Positions 1 through 7,118 of a DNA stretch of 18,085 nt are shown here, one piece after another (position 1 is the stretch's first letter; each line of letters starts with the position of its first letter). Location: contig DKSD01000002.1 in assembly GCA_002473165.1 (NCBI GenBank), positions 1 to 18,085 on the forward strand, read 5' to 3'. A program made the position numbers and the translations under genes. The notes below the pieces were generated by a model. It searched no databases. It was not told where the DNA came from and saw only the letters and a program-made list of their open reading frames with translations. Source of the stretch: Succinatimonas sp. UBA7265. Its GTDB lineage: Bacteria > Pseudomonadota > Gammaproteobacteria > Enterobacterales > Succinivibrionaceae.

Positions 1-44
1 GCTATGTAGTCTACTTTTGGGCTTAAGTGACGGCGTCATGAAAC

Positions 45-76
45 AGCAGCGCCGGATCTTCAGATCCGGCGCTGCT
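45..76. terminator. Perfect inverted repeat, probable bidirectional terminator
   Basis: A perfect inverted repeat has 15-bp arms (45-59 and 62-76, core GCGCCGGATCT) around a 2-nt centre. It lies about 60 bases beyond the galM stop on the minus strand. On either strand it is followed by only a short T run (GTTT on minus, CGCTTT on plus), so it is a strong hairpin with a weak U-tract. It may terminate galM and, if a plus-strand gene ends just left of it, that gene as well. Confidence 0.6.
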
Positions 77-136
77 CGCTTTCCCCGGCGGAGCCGGTGA
101 TTCAGACTCCGCGCGGTTTGATGTCTCTGCGGCCTG

Positions 137-1177
137 TCAGCTCTTGAACTTATAGCAGATGCAGCGCGAGAGCGGGGCATCCGGGGTGACGATGGGGTTC
201 CTGTCGGCAAACTGCGGCAGGTGCGGGCAGTCAGGGTAGAACTCAGGCTCAAAGCACAAGGCGCTCTGGTTGGGGTAAGGTTTGCCGTCATCGCGGGCGG
301 TGATCTCGCCTGATCCCGCGTTATTGATGTAATTGCCGCTGTAGAACTGGAAGGCCGGGTAGTCGGTAAAGATCTCCATGGAGAGCGCCTCATCCTCGGA
401 GACCACTTTGGCAAAAGGCGTTAACGGATCGCCTTTGATTAAGAAAGGGTGATCGTAGCCTAAGGAGAGTTCCATCTGCTCATCGTGCATGAAGTCCTGT
501 CCCACGGTTTTAGGGGCGGTATGGAAATCAAAGGCGGAGTTGTGCACCTTGCGTATCTCTCCTGTGGGGATGGAGTCGGCATCGCAGGGGAGGAAGGCCT
601 CGGAGTCAAACCATACGGTGTGGCCTAAGGCAGAGGAATTTTTGCCGTTTAAATTAAAGTAGGCGTGGTTCGTGATACACGACCAGCACTTCTCTGTGCA
701 CTTGCCCAGGTACTGTACGTTTAAGGCGTTATCTTCGGTGAGCGTGTAGGTGACGGTGAGGGTGTACTCCCCCGGAAAGCCCATGTCGCCGTCAGGGGAG
801 ACAAGTTCCAAAGTCACCGAATTAGCGCTCTCAGATTTAAACACGAAGCGGCGCTTGTCAAAGCCCTCGCGCCCGCCGTGCAGGGTGTGGCGATCGGCTG
901 AATTGAGCTTATATTCCTTGCCGTCGATCACAAACGAGTTATTGGCGATGCGGTTGGCAAAGCGGCCGATGGTGGCGTTAAAAAAGCATTTCTGCTCCGA
1001 CCATTTGGCCGGATCCTTAACCCCGAGCAGCGCCTCGCGGGGCTGCGCGCATCCATAAACCGGCACTTTGATTGAGATCATGGTGGCGCCCCAGTCCATG
1101 ACGGTCACTGACATGCCCTTGGAGTTCTTGATGGTCTTTAACACCGGATCCTGTGAATACTGCGATTTTGCGCTCAT
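137..1177 (-). CDS. galM: Aldose 1-epimerase (galactose mutarotase)
   Basis: It interconverts alpha and beta anomers of aldoses, typically feeding the Leloir galactose pathway, and is cytoplasmic. The 346-residue length is normal for the family. Seen in the protein: GRFANRIAN near 71-79, the LHGG motif with catalytic His100, NHAYFNL with His171, the substrate-contacting GYDH at 240-243, and the C-terminal FEPEFYPD with the expected catalytic base Glu310. The ATG is preceded by an AAGAGGC Shine-Dalgarno-like stretch. No other galactose genes are in the window, so it is a stand-alone gene here, with its own promoter and two operator-like palindromes upstream. The substrate could be another hexose, since GalM-family specificity is broad. 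Confidence 0.93.
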   Translation of the reverse strand: MSAKSQYSQDPVLKTIKNSKGMSVTVMDWGATMISIKVPVYGCAQPREALLGVKDPAKWSEQKCFFNATIGRFANRIANNSFVIDGKEYKLNSADRHTLHGGREGFDKRRFVFKSESANSVTLELVSPDGDMGFPGEYTLTVTYTLTEDNALNVQYLGKCTEKCWSCITNHAYFNLNGKNSSALGHTVWFDSEAFLPCDADSIPTGEIRKVHNSAFDFHTAPKTVGQDFMHDEQMELSLGYDHPFLIKGDPLTPFAKVVSEDEALSMEIFTDYPAFQFYSGNYINNAGSGEITARDDGKPYPNQSALCFEPEFYPDCPHLPQFADRNPIVTPDAPLSRCICYKFKS

Positions 1178-1208
1178 GGCTGCCTCTTAAAAAAGCTTGA
1201 CTTTGAGA

Positions 1209-1214
1209 AGTATA
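1209..1214 (-). promoter_or_regulatory. Candidate -10 box of the galM promoter
   Basis: The minus strand reads TATACT, 5 of 6 matches to the sigma-70 -10 box, about 30 bases before the galM ATG. No good -35 box lies 16-18 bp upstream. That spacing falls between the two AAACGTTT palindromes, so the promoter may need an activator or may simply be weak. Confidence 0.4.
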
Positions 1215-1221
1215 AGCTAAT

Positions 1222-1248
1222 GGAAACGTTTTCTTCGTAAACGTTTGT
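1222..1248. promoter_or_regulatory. Tandem LacI/GalR-type operator palindromes upstream of galM
   Basis: Two copies of the 8-bp palindrome AAACGTTT occur at 1224-1231 and 1239-1246, with centres 15 bp apart. The flanks (GG..TC and GT..GT) partly extend the symmetry. A central CG dinucleotide flanked by AAA and TTT is typical of LacI/GalR/PurR-family operators. Their place just upstream of the candidate -10 box suggests control of galM. The regulator is not in the window. Confidence 0.5.
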
Positions 1249-1254
1249 GAAAAC

Positions 1255-1838
1255 CCGCGGGCGATCACCTTTTAGGCGCGGTGTCTGGATCCAGACAGAC
1301 CCGGCTTGCGGGGATGGAGGACAGAGGCGACGGTTTTCGCACCGGGGAACAGGGAAGGCACCGATCCTGCTCGGCTCCCACTCAGGCAGGCGCCGCAGCG
1401 CAAGTTCAAAGAGCCCGCGAGTTCATCAGCGCCGGGTCTCATCTGCCGGCGAGACTGCGCCGCCTTGAGGGAGCTGTTTGCGCGCCTGGGCAGGCCTTAA
1501 GCCCGCTCCCTTAGGCGCAAGCGGCGGCAGAGCCTTTGCAGCCTTGCTGCCTGCCGCAGCCTGAAGCGGGTCGGCTCCTCTGCGCCTGAAGACCGATGGC
1601 GGGCTCGGCGCCGCGGCTCCCCGCTGCTGAACCTTACAGCCGTACCTCGCAGTAATCAGTCGTTCTTGCTTTGCCCGCCGCTGCCAGATCCCTAATGTGG
1701 AAACAAAACTTACTGTCTGTGCGGATCCCCTTCTCCTTTGGGCTTGTGGCGCCAGACAGGCAAGCCGCCGCGCCTGAGGCTTTAAGCCTAAAGCCTGAGC
1801 TCCTGGCGAGGTGCCGGAGATCCTGAACTTCGCCTGCT
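1255..1838. other. GC-rich intergenic region with many inverted repeats, no gene recognised
   Basis: About 580 bases lie between galM and sanA. Short open frames exist on both strands but have arginine/serine/alanine-rich shadow-like composition and no recognisable family. Several potential stems can be read: the palindrome TCTGGATCCAGA near 1284, GCGCC..AGGGAGC (1457-1474) against GCTCCCTT.GGCGC (1505-1518), GGCTTG/CAAGCC (1741-1766), and AGGCTTTA/TAAAGCCT (1777-1796). It could be a structured RNA, a long 3' UTR of sanA, or a decayed gene. I could not match it to tmRNA, RNase P RNA or 6S RNA by eye. Confidence 0.5.
1777..1796 (-). terminator. Hairpin downstream of sanA, possible operon terminator
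   Basis: A perfect 8-bp stem, AGGCTTTA/TAAAGCCT, with loop GGCT on the minus strand, starts about 40 bases after the sanA stop. No U-tract follows, so intrinsic termination is doubtful. It may instead be a 3' end-protecting hairpin. Confidence 0.3.
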
Positions 1839-2993
1839 TCAGTAGTAATCCCAGGGATCGCCGTGGGGCGTGACGCCCTGGCGCACCCGGCGGTTATTCT
1901 GCCGGCGCGGCGGCTCCTGGGTGTCCCCTTGGGCTGCGGCATCAGGATCGATATAGGTGCTCTCGCCTTCATTGAGCGAGCCTGCGGCCGCGGAAGCGGC
2001 CTCCTGCTGCGCCTGATCCTGGGCGGCGGCGCTTAAGGCCTCGGACTGCCTGAGCGCCTCGCAGTCGGCGCTGTCACTGAGATCGCAACTCTCCTGATCA
2101 GGATTCATCTGAGCCTGCTGCGCCTCGCGCGCCGCCGCCGCGCGCTGCTCCTGCGCTGCGATCTGGGCAAGCTGCGCCTGGCGTTTCTCATCCTCAAGGC
2201 GCTTTTCTTTGAGCACGGCGGCGGCGTCCGTGCGCGTGCGCGGCAGCGAGCTTAGATGCCGGGGCTTGTTGGAGAGCTGCACGGGCAGGGGGATATTCCC
2301 TATCTGCACCGGATCGCCGTAAAAGTGCGGGCCGGTATCTAAGAGATACACATCAAGCACGCATTTGAGCCTGGCAAAGAACTCCCTTACTCTCACTTTA
2401 GCCTTGGCCCAGAGATCGTCAGGCTCTTTGGCGTTAAAGGCGTCGGCGCGGATCCCCGCGCTCCCTGCGATAAACAGGGCGCGCTCGTTGTGGAAACTCT
2501 GCGAGATCACGGTGAGATCGCGCAGCATAAAGACCGAGGAGGCGCGCAGCACGCTGTCAAGCGTGCGGATCCCCGCATAATCGAGCACGATGCGCTCGGC
2601 AGGCACCCCTGCCTTGATTAAGGCCTTGCGCATTTCGCGCGGCTCGTTGTAGGAGCGCTCGCGGTTGTCGCCTGATGCCAGGATATAGTCTATCTTGCCG
2701 GAGCGGTAGAGGGAGGCGGCCGCCTCGATGCGCGAGGTGAAATAGCCGTTGGGCACGCCGGGTGCCTGCATGGGCGAGGTGCCCAGCAAGAGCCCCACGC
2801 GGTGATAAGGGATCTCAGAGGCATCATCGTAAGTGCCAAAGGCAAAGGAGGAGATGCGAAACATCGCGAGCATCACAAAGAGCCCGAACAGCACCACCCC
2901 CATGCACAGGAGGTAGCAGGCGATGTTTAAAAAGCGCGAGAGATCGGAGCTGAAAAAGCGCTGATCATCCCCAATGCGGCGGCGTCTTAACAT
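1839..2993 (-). CDS. sanA: SanA-like DUF218 envelope protein with long low-complexity C-terminus
   Basis: It belongs to the SanA/YdcF (DUF218) family. In enterobacteria SanA is an inner-membrane protein needed for the barrier against vancomycin at high temperature. A single transmembrane helix sits near residues 22-46, followed by the DUF218 domain at about 64-215. Family blocks match E. coli SanA closely: VGLLLGT, ASGDNRERSYNEP, VLDYAGIRTLDS, SQSFHNERALFIA, REFFARL. The family usually ends near 240 residues. This protein has 384, the extra ~125 being Ala/Gln/Glu-rich, partly coiled-coil-like, and ending in a basic Pro/Arg/Asn segment. The start has no clear Shine-Dalgarno sequence, but an in-frame stop lies three codons upstream, so no earlier start is possible. 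It is the last gene of the minus-strand cluster. Confidence 0.85.
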   Translation of the reverse strand: MLRRRRIGDDQRFFSSDLSRFLNIACYLLCMGVVLFGLFVMLAMFRISSFAFGTYDDASEIPYHRVGLLLGTSPMQAPGVPNGYFTSRIEAAASLYRSGKIDYILASGDNRERSYNEPREMRKALIKAGVPAERIVLDYAGIRTLDSVLRASSVFMLRDLTVISQSFHNERALFIAGSAGIRADAFNAKEPDDLWAKAKVRVREFFARLKCVLDVYLLDTGPHFYGDPVQIGNIPLPVQLSNKPRHLSSLPRTRTDAAAVLKEKRLEDEKRQAQLAQIAAQEQRAAAAREAQQAQMNPDQESCDLSDSADCEALRQSEALSAAAQDQAQQEAASAAAGSLNEGESTYIDPDAAAQGDTQEPPRRQNNRRVRQGVTPHGDPWDYY

Positions 2994-3004
2994 GGCACTT
3001 GTTT

Positions 3005-3037
3005 ACAGGATGTTCACAGGATATGGCCTTACAGGAT
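3005..3037. repeat. Three short direct repeats ACAGGAT
   Basis: ACAGGAT occurs at 3005-3011, 3016-3022 and 3031-3037, the last reaching into the ybeD 3' end. On the minus strand these read ATCCTGT and occupy the ybeD-sanA junction where a sanA ribosome-binding site would be expected. No function can be read from them. Confidence 0.4.
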
Positions 3038-3328
3038 ATGACGCACAAACGAGAGCGCGCCGGCCTTAGCATAGATGCGCTCGAGATTGTCAGGGTTTTG
3101 CACCTTCACGCGCACGGTGTAGGAGAGATAGCGCCCGGTGCGGCTGGGGCGCGGGACGCCCTGGATCCCCTGATAGCCCTCAGGCTCGATCGCGGTGAGG
3201 GTGTCCTTGAGCACGGAGAGCGCTTCCTCAGCTTTCGCGTCCACGATCACCCGAAAGTCGATGGCCGAGGGGAACTTTATGAGATCGCGCAGGGTTTTGC
3301 CGCCAGCGAGCGTCTGTAAATCCTCCAT
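3029..3328 (-). CDS. ybeD: YbeD-family protein (DUF493)
   Basis: A small cytoplasmic DUF493 protein of about 99 residues. E. coli YbeD is 87 residues and lies between dacA and lipB. Matching features are the LIKFPSAIDFRVI block near the N-terminus, a middle stretch on a regular ferredoxin-like pattern, TGRYLSYTVRVKV, and the end LSFVRHIL. The biochemical role is not firmly known; a role in lipoate metabolism was suggested from its neighbours. A GTG codon lies directly before the ATG (GTGATG). I prefer the ATG because the AGGAGG in the dacA 3' end is 4 bases from it and only 1 base from the GTG. The ATG overlaps the dacA stop by one base (TGATG), so translation is probably coupled. Here sanA follows, not lipB. 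Confidence 0.85.
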   Translation of the reverse strand: MEDLQTLAGGKTLRDLIKFPSAIDFRVIVDAKAEEALSVLKDTLTAIEPEGYQGIQGVPRPSRTGRYLSYTVRVKVQNPDNLERIYAKAGALSFVRHIL

Positions 3329-4650
3329 CACTCCTCCTCGGTATCCGTGGCGCTCTCTGAGTCAGAGCCCGTGAAGAACATGATGATCTTATCGAGAGTC
3401 CTGCTAAAGAACCCGCCCTCGCCGATCTCCGAGAGCGCCACGAGCGGGGCCGAGCTTAGCACGCGATCATCCAGGCTCACCTCAAGGCTGCCCAGCACCG
3501 TGCCCTTTTTTAAAGGGGCGGTGAACTCCGAGGATTTAAGCCGGTAGCCCACCTTGATGCGCGGCTGCGAGCCGCGAGGGATCAAAAGCGCGAGGCTGTT
3601 TAAAAGCCCCAGCCCCACTTCGTCGTGATCGCCTAAGCGCACGCGGCGGCTTAGAAGCGCCTTGCCGCCTTCAACCGGGGTGTAGAGCTCAAAATAATTG
3701 AAGCCGTATAAGAGCAGGGCACGGTTGTCCGCCGCGCGCTCTTTGTCGGATTTCGCGCCGATGACGGCGGCCACCAGGCGCATGCCGTCTTTTACGGCCG
3801 AGGTCACGAGGTTGTAGCCTACCTGCGAGAGGTGGCCGGTCTTGATGCCGTCGACCTGCAAAGTCTTGTCCCAAAGCAGGCGGTTGCGGTTGGTCTGCTT
3901 AATGCCGTTGAAGGTGAACTCCTTTTGCGAGTACAGCGGGTACTCGTTGGGCACGTCGCGGATCACGGCGCGCCCTAAGAGCGCCATGTCGTAGGCAGTG
4001 GAGTAATTGTTCTCATCAAAAAGCCCGTGCACGTTCGAAAAATGGGTGTTCTTAAGCCCCAGGCGCCTGGCGTAGGAGTTCATCACCGAGACAAAGCCTT
4101 CCTCGGTGCCGGCTAAATGGATGGCCATGGCCACGCAGGCGTCGTTGCCTGACTGGATAATGATCCCGCGCAGGAGGTCTCCCACTTTAATCGTCTTTCC
4201 CACCTCGATGAACATCTTTGACGAGTCCGAGTAGTTCTTAGACCACGCCGATTCCGGGATGGTAACGCTGTCCTCCATGTGCAGCCTGCCTGCCTTAAGC
4301 TCCATGCCGATCACATAGGCGGTCATCATCTTGGTGAGCGAGGCCGGCCAGATCTTCTCATCCTTGTTGTGCTCGGTGATCACCCTTCCTGAGTAATAGT
4401 CCATGAGCACCCAGCTCTGCGCATCAAAGGACGGAGCCTCGGGGATCACCACGGGCACTGGGGCCGCGGCCGCCGCAGCGCCCTGCGCCTGCGGGGCGCT
4501 CTGCCCCTGCTGCGCAGCGGCAGGCGCCTTGGCCCTCAGCGCCGCAAAAGGATCGGGGACGGCCTCCTCGGCGCTCACGGCAAAAGAGGCGGCGAGCGCG
4601 CAGGCGCAGAGCGTGATTTTAAGTTTTCCAAGCATGATCATTCCTTGCAT
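3328..4650 (-). CDS. dacA: D-alanyl-D-alanine carboxypeptidase (PBP5/6 family)
   Basis: It removes the terminal D-Ala from peptidoglycan pentapeptides in the periplasm. A Sec signal peptide ends near AVSA (~27). The peptidase S11 domain carries all three catalytic motifs: Ser104-Leu-Thr-Lys107, Ser167-Gly-Asn169 and Lys270-Thr-Gly272. A C-terminal PBP5 domain is followed by an amphipathic segment (FFSRTLDKIIMFF) that should anchor it to the inner membrane, then an acidic tail. An Ala/Gln/Pro-rich linker at about 40-70 separates signal peptide and enzyme. Two starts are possible: ATG at 4650 with AAAGGA six bases upstream, and ATG at 4635 with CAAGGA six bases upstream. The second gives a more standard signal peptide. 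A gap of about 150 bases separates it from rlpA; no confident promoter or terminator is visible there. Confidence 0.95.
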   Translation of the reverse strand: MQGMIMLGKLKITLCACALAASFAVSAEEAVPDPFAALRAKAPAAAQQGQSAPQAQGAAAAAAPVPVVIPEAPSFDAQSWVLMDYYSGRVITEHNKDEKIWPASLTKMMTAYVIGMELKAGRLHMEDSVTIPESAWSKNYSDSSKMFIEVGKTIKVGDLLRGIIIQSGNDACVAMAIHLAGTEEGFVSVMNSYARRLGLKNTHFSNVHGLFDENNYSTAYDMALLGRAVIRDVPNEYPLYSQKEFTFNGIKQTNRNRLLWDKTLQVDGIKTGHLSQVGYNLVTSAVKDGMRLVAAVIGAKSDKERAADNRALLLYGFNYFELYTPVEGGKALLSRRVRLGDHDEVGLGLLNSLALLIPRGSQPRIKVGYRLKSSEFTAPLKKGTVLGSLEVSLDDRVLSSAPLVALSEIGEGGFFSRTLDKIIMFFTGSDSESATDTEEE

Positions 4651-4798
4651 TATTATTCCTTTACCCGGCCGTTTCTTTTTGCCTGATCCTTTGTCTGATC
4701 TTTTGGCCTTAATCCGTTTACCGGCAGTTTTCCCGCCGCTTCTGCGGTTTTCCAGGTGTCAGATCCGCAATTGAGGGTAAGCCTGTCCATTGTAACGG

Positions 4799-6088
4799 TT
4801 AAAAGCGTTTGATAAAGCTGTCAGGCGCGCCCGAGGCCTTGGCCTTTTTAAGCACCTGCTGCGCTTCTTTTTCGCTAAAGGGCCCGGCGAGCACCCGGTT
4901 TACATTGCCGTCCTTGAAGACTTTGACGTTGATCCCCAAACGCCTTGCGAGTAAGGCACAGGCGTCGCGGGCGCCGGCTTCATCGGAGCTTGCGGCAAAC
5001 TGCACGTAGGTGCCCGAGAGCGCGGAGCCTGAAGCTGAGGCTGAGCCCCCTGCGAGCAGCGCCGCCGCCCGCGATGACTCAGAGCCGTTTTGCGCAGATC
5101 CGGCTCCAGCTCCGGTTTTAGCGCTGTTTGCAGGTTTAGGCGCGGCGGCGCTCGCAGGTTTGCTCGGCACCGGCGCCACCTTGGCGTTGTCATAGCTGAT
5201 CCAGCCGTCGGAGTTCACCCAGCCGGATTTGCCTTGAAAGCCCTCGACGGTGTCAAAAGAATCAGAGTCTGAGCTTTTTGATGCAGGTGCGCTCACGGAG
5301 GCCGGGGCGCTCCCCATGACGCTCGGTGTGCCCTCGGCGTTGAGCACCCGGCCTCCTGAGCCCACGTTTAAATACTCAAGGCGGACTTTCGCGGTGCCCG
5401 GACCAATCACGCCTAAATAGCGCGCCGCGCCTTCTGAGAGATCGAGAATGCGCGAGTCGACAAAGGGGCCGCGATCATTGACGCGCAGCACCAGCTTCTT
5501 GCCGTTTTTAAGGTTCGTGACCTTTAAATACGAGGGCAGGGGCAGGTTCTTGTGGGCGGCCGTATAGCCTTTTTGGTTGTAGATCTCGCCCATGGAGGTG
5601 CGCCGGCCGTTAAAGCCAGGGCCGTACCAGGAAGCCGTGCCCTCCTCGATATAGGAATCAAGCCCGTTCCACACCTCGTAATATTTGCCTAAGACCCGGT
5701 AGTCGCGGTTGCAGCCGCGCCCGGAGGTGCGCTCTGATCTGATGGGCACGGAGGTCACCCCTTTGAGATCGACCTTGCCCTGCTGGGGCATCGGGCGGGT
5801 ATGCCCGGGACCGGTTCCGTAGCTGCCGGAATGCCCCAGATTTTCTGAAGAGGACGAAGAGCTCGAGCAGCCGGAGAGCACTAAGGCGAGCACGGCCGCG
5901 GCGCCAAGCGGCAGAGCGCGCTTTTTTAAATTAAACGCGAAATCCGCCGCAGCTTTCAGGGTAAATTTCGCCGCAGCCGGCGCCGCGCATTTCACTGCGG
6001 CTTTCGCAGCAAATTTTGCCGCGGAGTTTAAGGCTCTGGGAGTGCAACCGGGAGTTAAAGCTGAGCAGTAAGAGCAGGATTTAACGCT
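4799..6088 (-). CDS. rlpA: RlpA: lipoprotein with DPBB and SPOR domains (see start note)
   Basis: RlpA-family lipoprotein; the Pseudomonas homologue is a lytic transglycosylase acting on naked glycan at the septum. The lipobox LSGC has Cys75. The double-psi beta-barrel at ~150-240 contains GTASWYGPGFNGR, Glu169 and VNDRGPF with Asp206, the acidic residues expected for activity. A long Ala/Ser-rich linker leads to a C-terminal SPOR domain (~360-430) that binds denuded septal glycan. The initiator appears to be TTG at 6089-6091, overlapping the mltB stop as TTGA, with GGGGAGG five bases upstream; the coordinate given here begins one codon later, so extend to 6091 to include the TTG. This start creates an unusually long region of about 58 residues before the hydrophobic core, with repeated Ala-Lys-Phe motifs. 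Confidence 0.9.
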   Translation of the reverse strand, partial: SVKSCSYCSALTPGCTPRALNSAAKFAAKAAVKCAAPAAAKFTLKAAADFAFNLKKRALPLGAAAVLALVLSGCSSSSSSSENLGHSGSYGTGPGHTRPMPQQGKVDLKGVTSVPIRSERTSGRGCNRDYRVLGKYYEVWNGLDSYIEEGTASWYGPGFNGRRTSMGEIYNQKGYTAAHKNLPLPSYLKVTNLKNGKKLVLRVNDRGPFVDSRILDLSEGAARYLGVIGPGTAKVRLEYLNVGSGGRVLNAEGTPSVMGSAPASVSAPASKSSDSDSFDTVEGFQGKSGWVNSDGWISYDNAKVAPVPSKPASAAAPKPANSAKTGAGAGSAQNGSESSRAAALLAGGSASASGSALSGTYVQFAASSDEAGARDACALLARRLGINVKVFKDGNVNRVLAGPFSEKEAQQVLKKAKASGAPDSFIKRF

Positions 6089-7116
6089 CAAGGCAGCCTC
6101 CCCTCAGGGTTTACCGTGATCCCCTGCAAGGCCTTTTCTTTGACATAGCCCTGGCGGATGAACTCCGAGAGCTCAAACACGGCGCGGGCATATAAGGGGC
6201 TGGTGTTATAGCGGGTGATGGCTTTGAAATTCTGCAGCGCGGCAAGGCAGCTCTTATTTCCGTCTTCGAGGTCATAGCAGTAGAGCCTGAGCTTTTCCTC
6301 GGCAGGCAGCTGCGCCTTGGTGGTGGCGCCGGCTTTATAGAGCTCTCCTGCCGTGAGATCCCAGCCTTTATCCATCAGCGTCTGGGCGTTCGCGCCGTGC
6401 AGGTGCACCCCGTAGCAGATCCCATGCCCCTTAACCCAGCCGTGGCCTTTGAAGTAGTTCGCCACCGATCCTATGGCATCCTCGGCGCTGGAAAACAAAT
6501 TCTCGCTGCCGTTGCCGTCAAAATCCACCGCGTAATCAAGGTAAGAGCTCGGCATAAACTGACCCATGCCCATGGCCCCGGCGTAGGAGCCGCGGATCTC
6601 CCTAAGGTCCCAGCGCTCCCTCAGGCACAGCGCCACGAAATTGGCGAATTCTTTGGAGAAATACGCCGCGCGCTTGGGGTAGTTAAAGCCCAAGGTGTAT
6701 AAGGCGTCGAGCACCCGCCAGGTGCCCATGTTTTTGCCGTAGAAGGTCTCCACGCCGATGATGGCGCAGACTATTTCAGGGGGCACGCCAAAGCGCGCGG
6801 CGGCCTGCTTTAAGGTTTGCTCATGCTCAAGGTAAAACCTCACCCCGGCGTCGATGCGCGAGCGGGTGATAAAGATCTTGCGGTACTGATACCAGGGCTT
6901 GGCCTCCGAGGGCCTGGTGATGGCGTCGATGATCTTCTGCTGAAAGGTCGCCTGCGAGAGGGCGTAGGAGAGCGCCTGCTCTGAGATCCCCGCGCCCTGC
7001 GCCAGGACCTTGAGATCGGCGCCGCTGCTGTTCCGTGCGGCTGCCTGGGCGCCCTGGGTAATTACGCTAAAAAACAGCGCCGCCGCGAGGGTTTTGATGA
7101 AACTTTTTACGCGCAT
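6088..7116 (-). CDS. mltB: Lytic murein transglycosylase B
   Basis: It cleaves MurNAc-GlcNAc bonds to give 1,6-anhydro ends in the periplasm. The MltB/Slt35 fold is clear: catalytic Glu123 in IIGVETFYG, AGAMGMGQFMPSS at ~179-191, and an EF-hand-like loop DFDGNG at 198-203 as in Slt35. The 342-residue length is near E. coli MltB. The N-terminus is a Sec signal peptide (hydrophobic 8-20, cleavage near AQA-A) with no lipobox cysteine, so the protein is predicted to be soluble in the periplasm, unlike the E. coli lipoprotein. ATG with AAGGA six bases upstream, two bases after the rodA stop. Its position between rodA and rlpA matches Pseudomonas, Vibrio and Aeromonas rather than E. coli. Confidence 0.94.
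   Translation of the reverse strand: MRVKSFIKTLAAALFFSVITQGAQAAARNSSGADLKVLAQGAGISEQALSYALSQATFQQKIIDAITRPSEAKPWYQYRKIFITRSRIDAGVRFYLEHEQTLKQAAARFGVPPEIVCAIIGVETFYGKNMGTWRVLDALYTLGFNYPKRAAYFSKEFANFVALCLRERWDLREIRGSYAGAMGMGQFMPSSYLDYAVDFDGNGSENLFSSAEDAIGSVANYFKGHGWVKGHGICYGVHLHGANAQTLMDKGWDLTAGELYKAGATTKAQLPAEEKLRLYCYDLEDGNKSCLAALQNFKAITRYNTSPLYARAVFELSEFIRQGYVKEKALQGITVNPEGRLP
6097..6103 (-). promoter_or_regulatory. Ribosome binding site fixing the TTG start of rlpA
   Basis: GGGGAGG on the minus strand lies inside the mltB 3' end, five bases before the TTG at 6091-6089. Combined with the 4-base TTGA overlap, it supports coupled initiation at TTG. No other well-placed start lies before the lipobox; an in-frame GTG about 32 codons later has no Shine-Dalgarno sequence. 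Confidence 0.65.
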
Positions 7117-7118
7117 GG

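Noticed and set aside
3..26. Possible C-terminus (YVVYFWA then TAA) of a plus-strand membrane protein entering from the left edge
   Set aside because: Only eight codons are visible. It would fit a convergent gene ending before the hairpin at 45-76, but it cannot be distinguished from chance.
1265..1380. Minus-strand string with GGTGCC, CCGGTGCGAAAACCG and CCCCGCAA, reminiscent of a cobalamin riboswitch
   Set aside because: The spacing between boxes is wrong, the later conserved boxes are not seen, and the downstream gene (galM) has no link to cobalamin. GC-rich coincidence is more likely; a covariance-model scan would decide.
1247..1514. Overlapping plus-strand open frames of 64-77 residues
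   Set aside because: Composition is Arg/Ser/Ala-rich as expected for random GC-rich DNA, with no convincing ribosome binding site and no family resemblance.
1634..1972. 112-codon minus-strand open frame overlapping the 3' end of sanA
   Set aside because: Its first part is a frame-shifted shadow of sanA and the rest shows no domain.
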